From NCBI GenBank assembly GCA_017390595.1, contig JAFPBC010000198.1:1-5674 (forward strand): 5,674 nucleotides of DNA. The letters are read 5' to 3'. This DNA comes from Selenomonadales bacterium (lineage in GTDB: Bacteria > Bacillota > Negativicutes > RGIG982). The notes beneath the pieces were generated by a model. The model was not told the origin of the DNA. It did not search any database and saw only the letters and a list, made by a program, of their open reading frames with translations. Shown here piece after piece: positions 1 to 5,363 of the stretch (positions are counted from its first letter, which is position 1; each line of letters starts with the position of its first letter). Both the position numbers and the translations under genes were made by a program.

Positions 1-23
1 AAAACGGCAATCTTCATTGCCGT
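1..23 (-). terminator. Intrinsic terminator downstream of tatA
   Basis: An 8-bp perfect stem (4-11 with 16-23, ACGGCAAT/ATTGCCGT) closes a 4-nt loop (12-15). Read on the minus strand it is followed by a T run (positions 4-1) that continues to the window edge. It starts 18 nt after the tatA stop codon, so it most likely ends the tatA transcript. The T tract may extend beyond the window. Confidence 0.75.
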
Positions 24-41
24 CTAGTCAATATTCGATAC

Positions 42-251
42 TTATTTCGAGCTGTCTTCTTGCTTCTCTTCTTTTTTTGTCTCGGTAAGAGCAGCCGTAT
101 CTTCTACTTTTTTCTCGCTATTTGTTTCTTGTTTAAACTCTTTCAAACTTTTTCCGAGCGATTTACCGATCTCAGGCAACTTCTTCGGTCCGAACACGAT
201 CAAAACGATGACCAATACTAATATCAACTCAGGCATTCCCATATGAAACAT
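42..251 (-). CDS. tatA: Sec-independent (twin-arginine) translocase subunit TatA
   Basis: A 69-residue TatA/TatB-family protein. TatA oligomerises with TatC-bound cargo in the cytoplasmic membrane and forms the export path for folded twin-arginine proteins. The sequence shows a short N-terminus, one hydrophobic helix (about residues 6-20), the family FG-P hinge (F20 G21 P22, then KKLPE), an amphipathic helix (about 24-41, with EIGKSLGKSLKEFK) and a charged Lys/Glu tail to the end. The FGPKKLPE hinge and small size favour TatA over TatB. The reading frame is open up to 359, but that start would lie upstream of the likely promoter. The ATG at 249-251 is preceded by GAGG at about 9 nt, so it was chosen. 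ATG codons at 240-242 and 234-236 are alternatives. No tatC is visible, and the gene looks monocistronic, with terminators on both sides. Confidence 0.9.
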   Translation of the reverse strand: MFHMGMPELILVLVIVLIVFGPKKLPEIGKSLGKSLKEFKQETNSEKKVEDTAALTETKKEEKQEDSSK

Positions 252-289
252 ACTGCAATTCCTCACTTTTATATAATCCGTTTTCTTAT

Positions 290-319
290 ATAGTATTATC
301 TTTGTTTCCTCGAAGTCAA
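290..319 (-). promoter_or_regulatory. Candidate sigma-A promoter of tatA
   Basis: On the minus strand TTGACT (319-314) and TACTAT (295-290) are separated by 18 nt, resembling the vegetative -35 and -10 boxes. Transcription would begin about 30 nt before the tatA ATG at 251, leaving room for the GAGG ribosome site. Overlapping AT-rich hexamers make the exact -10 uncertain. Confidence 0.45.
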
Positions 320-454
320 TCTTTTTTTCATATAATAGACGGATTCTTTTTAGAATCATGACTCAATGTCCAAAAATAAGCGAATCTGCCTTGACCATTA
401 TCTAATTTATTTTTTATTACAAGCCAATAAAGAGGTCCTCCTCTTTTATAGCAA

Positions 455-488
455 AAGGAAAAGCCCCTCAATTGAGGGGCTTTTCCTT
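455..488 (-). terminator. Palindromic intrinsic terminator after the lactate permease
   Basis: A perfect 34-bp inverted repeat centred between 471 and 472. The GC-rich core AAGCCCCTC pairs with GAGGGGCTT across a tight AATT loop, flanked by GGAAAA/TTTTCC. On the minus strand the stem ends in TTTTCCTTTT. It lies 74 nt after the permease stop codon and separates that gene from tatA. It is symmetric, so it could also act on plus-strand transcripts, though I see no plus-strand gene entering it. Confidence 0.85.
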
Positions 489-562
489 AAAATGATTCAT
501 ATGTTTCGTGCGTCTTGGAGTGACTCTACAAATCACTCATTGCACCACTACATCCACCGTAC

Positions 563-2212
563 TTAACCCGGAAGCATGAATCCGAGAACGTTCGATTGGA
601 GATAAATCAATACTGCGAGGATCAATACCATCAAGATACTGTGTCCTACTACTGCGCGCAAGATAGCACTTTCTTGACCGATCTGGTTAGTAGCTGCACA
701 TGCAACAGAGATGGACTGCGGCGAGATCATTTTCGCGCAAACACCACCGGATGCGTTACCTGCAACCAAGAGGTTCGGGTCGATCGAAAGCTGTTCTGCA
801 GCCGTTTTCTGCATTGCTGCGAACAATGCGCAAGAGGAAGTGTCGGAACCCGTCAAGAATACGCCGAGGTAACCAAGGAGCGGCGAGAAGAACGGGAAGA
901 GCGAACCAGTTGCCGTGAACGCCAAGCCGAGCGTGTAGCTCATGGACGAGTAGTTCATGATGTAAGCCAAACCGAGGATGCAAGCGATCGTGAAGATTGG
1001 CCATTTAAGCTGGTTAAGCGTGCGGAAGAAGCAAGCAATACCTTTTCCGAAACCGTAGTTCGGCATCAAGAAGAGACCGAGGATACCGGAGCAGAGGATT
1101 GCAGTACCGGTTGCCGATACGATGTTAAGAGCATATTTCGCGCCGTACGGAGTGTCAGCTGCAACGACCGGAATCGTTTTGATAACTTCGTTGTGAAGAC
1201 CCGGCCAGAGGAACGAGAAGCCTTTATCCATGCCAACGAGAACGTTTTTGAAGCCGATAAGTTTAGCGTCTGCCCAGAGGAATACGAGAACCGCGAGGAT
1301 GATGTACGGGCCCCATGCGCGAATGATTTCGCCGCCGGAGTATGCACATTTCTGCGAGCTGTTTTCGTTTACCGGAGCATCATAGTCGAAACGATAGATT
1401 TTCGAAGGTTTCCAAACTTTGAAGAAACCTGCCATAACTGCGATCAAGATGATGGACGATAAGAGGTCAGTAATGTATGCGTTAACGTAGTTTACGATAC
1501 CAACGTGCGTTACTGCGAATACAACACCGCAAACGATAACTGCCGGAAGAACTTCGCCGACGCGTTTCCAACCGCCGATCATAACTGCGATCCAGAGCGG
1601 AACGATAAGAGCGAGAAGACCGGTCTGCGTTACGCCGTATTTAGCAACCGTCGTAAAGTCAAGACCCGTAACCGATGCTGCAACTACTGTCGGGATACCA
1701 ACGCCGCCGAGAGCAACCGGAGCCGTGTTAGCAACCAAGCAAACTGCTGCTGCGAAGATCGGGTTGAAACCAAGACCTGCAAGCATTGCTGCCGTGATAG
1801 CAACCGGAGTACCGAAACCTGCTGTACCTTCGAGGAAGCAGTTGAACGCTACTGCGATAACGAGAGCTTGCAAACGTCTGTCTTCAGTAAGCGAGGAAAT
1901 CGAAGCTTTGATGATTTCGAATTCACCGGATTCAACAGACATGTTGTAGATCCAAACTGCTGTAATAACGATCCAGCAGATCGGGAATACACCAAAAGCC
2001 GCACCATACAATGTAGAGTTGATAGCCAAACCCATCGGCATACCATAGATCGCGATCGCGATCACGATTGCGGAAAGAACGCCGCACGCCGCAGCGATCT
2101 GACCTTTAACTTTCATAACACCGAGCATTACCAAGATTACCAGAAGCGGAATTGCAGCAAACAGAGCCGACAATCCTAGACTTCCCATAGGATCATAAAT
2201 TTGTGTCCACAT
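563..2212 (-). CDS. lctP: L-lactate permease (LctP/LldP family)
   Basis: A 549-residue polytopic membrane protein that by family imports L-lactate (often also D-lactate or glycolate) with protons across the cytoplasmic membrane. The length matches the usual 530-560. Hydrophobic segments run throughout, beginning at about 13-33. Family signatures are FLEGTAGFGTPVAI (126-139), NTAPVALGGVGIP (162-174), GSDTSSCALFAAMQ (455-468) and GGVCAKMISPQSIS (489-502); the last matches the conserved C-terminal stretch of E. coli LldP, with CAKM where E. coli has TGKM. The ATG at 2210-2212 follows AAAGGAG, with about 11 nt between. The gene stands alone: a 478-bp spacer and a terminator lie upstream and a strong terminator follows. 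No lactate dehydrogenase (lutABC, lldD) or lldR-type regulator is in the window. Exact substrate (L-lactate, D-lactate or glycolate) cannot be told from sequence. Confidence 0.93.
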   Translation of the reverse strand: MWTQIYDPMGSLGLSALFAAIPLLVILVMLGVMKVKGQIAAACGVLSAIVIAIAIYGMPMGLAINSTLYGAAFGVFPICWIVITAVWIYNMSVESGEFEIIKASISSLTEDRRLQALVIAVAFNCFLEGTAGFGTPVAITAAMLAGLGFNPIFAAAVCLVANTAPVALGGVGIPTVVAASVTGLDFTTVAKYGVTQTGLLALIVPLWIAVMIGGWKRVGEVLPAVIVCGVVFAVTHVGIVNYVNAYITDLLSSIILIAVMAGFFKVWKPSKIYRFDYDAPVNENSSQKCAYSGGEIIRAWGPYIILAVLVFLWADAKLIGFKNVLVGMDKGFSFLWPGLHNEVIKTIPVVAADTPYGAKYALNIVSATGTAILCSGILGLFLMPNYGFGKGIACFFRTLNQLKWPIFTIACILGLAYIMNYSSMSYTLGLAFTATGSLFPFFSPLLGYLGVFLTGSDTSSCALFAAMQKTAAEQLSIDPNLLVAGNASGGVCAKMISPQSISVACAATNQIGQESAILRAVVGHSILMVLILAVLIYLQSNVLGFMLPG

Positions 2213-2467
2213 AGACTTACACTCTCCTTTTTTGTCTCTTAAGTCATATTAATATAAGATCTACTGATCGATCCTCCTTCCCTCTTTTCATTTTCGTTTA
2301 AAATAATTCCTGTGTATCAAGACAAGCACAAAGTACTCTGTCTCATTTACTGGTTATAAATTTCGCCATTTTTTCTACGATTCCTGCTGTTTAATTCCAA
2401 TTTTTCTGAATTTTATCGCTTTTGCGACTAGTTTTATTCTTTCTTGTTATGTGTTTCATTCTGCACC

Positions 2468-2473
2468 ATTATA
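2468..2473 (-). promoter_or_regulatory. Possible -10 box for the lactate permease
   Basis: A perfect TATAAT on the minus strand, about 255 nt upstream of the permease ATG. No good -35 box lies at 15-19 nt (TAAAGG at 17). If real, it implies an activator-dependent promoter and a leader of about 250 nt. A weaker pair closer to the gene, TTGTCT (2325-2320) and TTTAAA (2302-2297) with a 17-nt spacer, is an alternative. In such AT-rich sequence a chance match is quite possible. Confidence 0.25.
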
Positions 2474-2649
2474 CAAAAACCGCCTTGCACCCTTTATTTA
2501 TCTGCATTCTCAGCAAATCTCTCGTTTTTTTCGCACGATGAAATTTTTTGAAAATTTTTTCTTTATTTTTTTAAAAAACACAGTTATATTTGCAATATAT
2601 TGATTGATATGACGATGAATTTCATAATATGCCTTCGTTTATACATAAA

Positions 2650-2684
2650 AAAAGACTTTCTCTTTTACAGAGAAAGTCTTTTTA
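2650..2684 (-). terminator. Intrinsic terminator after the polyprenyl synthase
   Basis: A 15-bp perfect stem (2650-2664 with 2670-2684) with a 5-nt loop. On the minus strand the 3' arm AGAGAAAGTCTTTTT runs into more T residues (TTTATG). It begins 6 nt after the hepT stop codon and should end the ahbA-ahbB-hepT transcript before the permease spacer. Confidence 0.9.
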
Positions 2685-2690
2685 TTTGAA

Positions 2691-3662
2691 TCAGAAATTG
2701 CGTTTTCCAACGAAGTCAACGACATCTTCAAACGTTTTACGAATGTCTGCGGGAAGGTTTGCAGGCAACACTTCTTTGGCACGGTTCAAGTATTCGTCAA
2801 CACGATTATAAGAGTATTCGATAGCATCGGTAGCCTTAATGAGTTCCAAGCCACGTTTGACCATATCGGCAGACATACCGCGGGTCGCAACGATCTCGGC
2901 AAGTTCTTCTTTATGCTCACTGACAGCAAGCGCACGGATCACAGGAAGCGTGACCATACCTTGTACGATATCGTTGCCTGCCGGTTTACCGAGCTGTTCG
3001 GAAGATGCCGTGATATCAAGGATATCATCCGTTACTTGGAATGCCATACCGAGGCAATAGCCGTATTCTTTGAGTGCTTCAATATCTGCCTCGCTGTGTT
3101 GAGCAACGATCGCACCGAGTTCACAGCTGGCAGCGATGAAGTTGGCTGTCTTTTTGGCAATACGTTCTGCATATTCTTCTTCCGTCTGTTTCGGATCGAA
3201 GGCTTCCGAATTCTGGATGATCTCGCCTTCACTCAAGGAACAGATAACATCACTCAAAGAACGGAGAACTTCTTTTTGGCATCTGTGTTCCGCAACGAGC
3301 GCAAATGCTTTGGCAAACATATAGTCGCCCGTCAAGACAGACATCTGGTTGCCCCATTTTACATTTGCCGTCGGAATACCGCGACGAGTAGACGCTTCAT
3401 CGATGACATCATCGTGCACCAACGTTGCCATGTGGATAAGTTCAAGCGCGATCGCAAGCGACTGCAAGTTCTCGACTTTTTCTTCGCGAGAATGTGCCGC
3501 CAAAAAATAGAGCGCAGGACGAAGACGTTTGCCGCCCGCTTTTACCAGATGCGTACCGATCTGTGTGATCAGCATCGTCGGCGTCTGCGATATCGCCAAA
3601 AGTTCTTCTTCAAGCTGTGCCATATCATCTTTAATTACATCAAACATACTTTGTTTTGCCAA
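2691..3662 (-). CDS. hepT: Polyprenyl (heptaprenyl-type) diphosphate synthase
   Basis: A trans-isoprenyl diphosphate synthase of 323 residues from the proposed start. It adds isopentenyl diphosphate units to an allylic primer to make a long all-trans chain, typically the side chain of menaquinone. Visible landmarks are GGKRLRP (43-49), the first Asp-rich motif DDVID (84-88) inside HMATLVHDDVIDEASTRRG, LTGDYMFAKAF (110-120) and the second Asp-rich motif DDILD (212-216), followed by GKPAGNDIVQGMVTLP. The small residues Ala and Thr at positions -5 and -4 before the first motif fit a medium- or long-chain product rather than farnesyl or geranylgeranyl. No hepS partner is nearby, so it may act as a homomer. 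GTG (3669-3671) and ATG (3666-3668) are alternative starts, but AGGTG lies over them, 6 nt before TTG at 3660-3662, which I prefer. ATG at 3645-3647 has no clear ribosome site. It is the last gene of the ahbAB operon. The symbol hepT is by similarity; exact chain length is unknown. Confidence 0.9.
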   Translation of the reverse strand: MAKQSMFDVIKDDMAQLEEELLAISQTPTMLITQIGTHLVKAGGKRLRPALYFLAAHSREEKVENLQSLAIALELIHMATLVHDDVIDEASTRRGIPTANVKWGNQMSVLTGDYMFAKAFALVAEHRCQKEVLRSLSDVICSLSEGEIIQNSEAFDPKQTEEEYAERIAKKTANFIAASCELGAIVAQHSEADIEALKEYGYCLGMAFQVTDDILDITASSEQLGKPAGNDIVQGMVTLPVIRALAVSEHKEELAEIVATRGMSADMVKRGLELIKATDAIEYSYNRVDEYLNRAKEVLPANLPADIRKTFEDVVDFVGKRNF

Positions 3663-3686
3663 TCCCATCACCTACAAACACTCATT

Positions 3687-3720
3687 TTCTCTTTCGAGAA
3701 GTTTTGCGAATACGTATTCG
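3687..3720 (-). promoter_or_regulatory. Two inverted repeats in the ahbB-hepT spacer
   Basis: The spacer holds a perfect 14-bp palindrome, CGAATACGTATTCG (3707-3720), and then, in the direction of transcription, a small hairpin TTCTC-GAAA-GAGAA (3700-3687) with a GNRA-type tetraloop. There is no T tract, so this is not an ordinary terminator. Possible roles are a protein-binding site, an RNA-processing or stability element, or translational control of hepT. The structures are visible; the function is unknown. Confidence 0.35.
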
Positions 3721-3734
3721 TATTGCGTCGTTTC

Positions 3735-4214
3735 TTATTTATGCTCGTCATGGAAATAACGCATGCTCGTTTTTTTCCACTCTTTTACGCTAAACAGCAT
3801 CGTATATTCCGTCAGACCTGTTTTTTCGGCAAGTCGTGCTGCGATCTCTTTGCATTCTTCGCGACTGTGTGCATGTACCATCGTATAAAGGTTATATTGC
3901 CAGTCGGGTACGACAACACGGTCATAGCAATGCGAGATCTCCGGATTTTTCGCCATGAAGGAACCGATCTCTTCGAGTCGTTCTTTCGGAACGATCCACA
4001 AGCAAAGCGCATTCGAGCGATAGCCTACTTCACGATGGCGAAGCACGGCACCCATTTTACGGATCTTACCTGTTTCTTTATAAGAAGTCAATCGTTTCAA
4101 CAGTTCGTCTTCGGAAATACCGATCTTATCTGCAATCTCTTGGTAGGGATTTTCCACTAACGGAAATTCATCCTGCATCATGCAAATAATTTTTTTATCG
4201 AGTGCATCTAACAA
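3735..4214 (-). CDS. ahbB: Siroheme decarboxylase beta subunit (AhbB)
   Basis: An Lrp/AsnC-fold protein of 159 residues from the proposed start. With AhbA it removes the acetate carboxyls at C12 and C18 of siroheme, giving 12,18-didecarboxysiroheme, in the cytoplasm; this is the alternative (siroheme-dependent) heme route. Evidence is an N-terminal winged-helix segment (about 4-56: DEFPLVENPYQEIADKIG, then KETGKIRKMGAV), RHREVGYRSNAL (59-70), SHCY (94-97), WQYNLYTMVH (105-114) and the diagnostic tail KKTSMRYF (147-154). These mark AhbB/NirD-H-type decarboxylases rather than DNA-binding Lrp regulators, with which the family is often confused. GTG at 4221-4223 would lengthen it by 3 residues, but it lies inside the ribosome site AGGTG. 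TTG at 4212-4214 has AGGTG 6 nt upstream and gives the usual LDALDKKI beginning. It follows ahbA almost directly, so translation is probably coupled. A role in heme d1 synthesis (nirDLGH) is less likely because only one pair is present. Confidence 0.87.
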   Translation of the reverse strand: MLDALDKKIICMMQDEFPLVENPYQEIADKIGISEDELLKRLTSYKETGKIRKMGAVLRHREVGYRSNALCLWIVPKERLEEIGSFMAKNPEISHCYDRVVVPDWQYNLYTMVHAHSREECKEIAARLAEKTGLTEYTMLFSVKEWKKTSMRYFHDEHK

Positions 4215-4226
4215 TATTTTCACCTA

Positions 4227-4676
4227 CTACAACTTAAATTGCACACTAATTTTGAATTTCTTCGTCGTGGGCAAGCTCAAAAGACGACGAACGCCTTTTT
4301 GCTTTTCGATCGTGTCCAAGATCTCTTTTTGTCGTTCAAGAGTCGGAGTAAGAAGCGTGAACCACAAGTTATATTCGCTTTCACGTTCATAATTGTGAGT
4401 GATCTCTACATACTCATTGATCTTCTGAGCGACCGCTTCAAGGTACTCTTCTTCTACGTTCACCGCAACGAGCGTGCCCGTATAGCCGAGTGCGACCGAA
4501 TCAAAGAACGGGCCGATGCGGCGTATGTAACCGTTCTCTTTGAGCCAAGTAAGACGTTCTAAGACGACGGCTTCTTCCGTGCCGAGTCTTTCCGCCAAAA
4601 CAGCAAACGGACGCTTCGCGATCGGAAGGTCTGTTTGCAACATATTCAAAAGTGATTTATCAAACGCAGACAGCAT
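4227..4676 (-). CDS. ahbA: Siroheme decarboxylase alpha subunit (AhbA)
   Basis: A 149-residue partner of AhbB in the siroheme decarboxylase heterodimer, of the same Lrp/AsnC fold. The N-terminal helix-turn-helix-like part (about 3-56) includes QTDLPIAKRPFAVLAERLG and the wing KENGYIRRIG. The ligand and catalytic half carries FFDSVALGYTGTLVAV (57-72), THNYERESEYNLWFTL (93-108) and LPTTKKFKISVQF (135-147). The HNYxRxxEYNLWFTL stretch and the FKIxVxF ending are typical of AhbA. ATG at 4674-4676 follows AGGGA by about 8 nt. The gene ends in TAG followed at once by a second in-frame TAG, and the second TAG overlaps the ribosome site of ahbB. It is the first gene of an apparent ahbA-ahbB-hepT operon. 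The later pathway genes ahbC and ahbD (radical SAM enzymes) are not in the window. Automated annotation may wrongly label it an Lrp/AsnC regulator. Confidence 0.88.
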   Translation of the reverse strand: MLSAFDKSLLNMLQTDLPIAKRPFAVLAERLGTEEAVVLERLTWLKENGYIRRIGPFFDSVALGYTGTLVAVNVEEEYLEAVAQKINEYVEITHNYERESEYNLWFTLLTPTLERQKEILDTIEKQKGVRRLLSLPTTKKFKISVQFKL

Positions 4677-4733
4677 ATTTGTTCCCTACTTTACTTATAT
4701 TCACGAAATTGTTCTTTTTCTGTTCATACTTAG

Positions 4734-5363
4734 TTATTGTAACAAATTTTCATGTATTACGTCAAGCAAGTCCGAGCGTCCTGCGTGTGTTACGGACGAA
4801 TAGCAAAGCAAGTTTTCTCGCTCCACACCGAATGCCTTGGTAATGATGCGTGCTTGTTTCTCTAATTCATTGCGACTGAGCTTGTCGCATTTTGTCGCAA
4901 TGAGAAGTACAGGCAGGTCGTTTTCGGCAAGCCAAGCAAATGTCTCAAAATCACTTTTCATCGGTGCATGACGCACATCGATCAGCTGGCAGATGAGTCG
5001 AAGGTTCTCCGATTTTAAAAGATATTCGCGGATGAAGTTCGACCATGTTTTACGATTCTGCTGGCCTGTTTTGGCATAACCGTAGCCGGGAAGGTCAACT
5101 AAATGAAACGGTTTACGTTCCGTTTCATTTAGTTTTGCCGTTAATTCATAGTAGTTGATCGTTTGCGTTTTGCCCGGTGTACCACTCGTACGTGCCAATC
5201 CATGATGACGGCTGAGCGAGTTGATAAGAGACGATTTGCCGACGTTGGAACGACCGACAAACGCGACTTCGGGAAGTACGCTTTCGGGATACTGGTCTTT
5301 TTTTACTGCCGATGCGACATAGATCGCTTTTACGATATTGATCGTGTTTTCTTTTTCATTCAT
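4734..5363 (-). CDS. engB: Ribosome biogenesis GTP-binding protein EngB (YsxC/YihA)
   Basis: A 209-residue TRAFAC-class GTPase needed for late assembly of the large ribosomal subunit; it is essential in most bacteria tested. All G motifs are present: G1 GRSNVGKSS (37-45), G2 in TSGTPGKTQ (Thr62), G3 DLPGYGYA (90-97), G4 TKCD (157-160) and G5 YSS (188-190). The length is usual (about 195-210). ATG at 5361-5363 overlaps the lon stop codon by 8 nt, and AAGGA lies about 14 nt upstream, so translational coupling with lon is likely. The lon-ysxC pairing is well known in Firmicutes. There is no terminator after it, so some readthrough into ahbA may occur. Confidence 0.96.
   Translation of the reverse strand: MNEKENTINIVKAIYVASAVKKDQYPESVLPEVAFVGRSNVGKSSLINSLSRHHGLARTSGTPGKTQTINYYELTAKLNETERKPFHLVDLPGYGYAKTGQQNRKTWSNFIREYLLKSENLRLICQLIDVRHAPMKSDFETFAWLAENDLPVLLIATKCDKLSRNELEKQARIITKAFGVERENLLCYSSVTHAGRSDLLDVIHENLLQ
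4736..4765 (-). promoter_or_regulatory. Candidate sigma-A promoter for ahbA-ahbB-hepT
   Basis: On the minus strand TTGACG (4765-4760) and TACAAT (4741-4736) are spaced by 18 nt, matching the -35 and -10 consensus at 5 of 6 positions each. The promoter lies within the final codons and stop codon of engB. Transcription would begin near 4729, giving a leader of about 50 nt before ahbA. A short dyad TTGTTACAA (4745-4737) overlaps the -10 and could be an operator, but is too short to assign. Confidence 0.6.

Larger units (their letters stand above)
2213..2690. other. Gene-free AT-rich spacer upstream of the lactate permease
   Basis: 478 bp with no credible gene on either strand. The right end holds the hepT terminator (2650-2684). 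The remaining roughly 430 bp, very rich in A/T with long T runs (about 2543-2573), would be promoter and leader of the permease. Visible elements are TATAAT on the minus strand (2473-2468), a 10-bp palindrome CAATATATTG (2593-2602), ATGAA-T-TTCAT (2615-2625), an isolated AAGGAGG on the minus strand (2279-2273) not followed by an ORF, and three GATC sites within 2258-2273. I do not recognise a known operator or riboswitch. Confidence 0.6.

Noticed and set aside
252..359. N-terminal extension of tatA to the ATG at 357-359
   Set aside because: It would put 36 non-family residues before the membrane anchor and place the candidate promoter (290-319) inside the gene; the ATG at 249-251 has a good ribosome site.
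518..538. Short inverted repeat GAGTGA/TCACTC just after the permease
   Set aside because: The 6-bp stem has a 9-nt loop and no T tract, and the strong terminator at 455-488 already accounts for transcript ending. Probably chance.
366..566. A 66-codon plus-strand frame between tatA and the permease
   Set aside because: It reads straight through the palindromic terminator at 455-488 and runs into the end of the permease gene; no ribosome site or protein family is recognisable.
596..2179. Two long plus-strand frames (596-1462 and 1505-2179) opposite the lactate permease
   Set aside because: Both are antisense to an intact, well-conserved membrane transporter, and their predicted proteins are low-complexity, charged and Cys-rich without known motifs.
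2604..2630. TTGATA and TAATAT on the plus strand as a promoter
   Set aside because: The spacer is only 15 nt, and the transcript would run at once into the terminator hairpin at 2650-2684 with no plus-strand gene beyond.
2913..4160. A 415-codon open frame on the plus strand across hepT and ahbB
   Set aside because: It runs antisense to two genes with clear family motifs, its translation is rich in Cys, Arg and Phe with no recognisable domain, and no ribosome site is evident. It is a codon-usage shadow.
3735..4676. ahbA and ahbB as ordinary Lrp/AsnC transcription regulators
   Set aside because: The paired arrangement and the HNYxRxxEYNLWFTL, RHREVGY, YNLYTMVH and KKTSMRYF motifs are those of siroheme decarboxylases.
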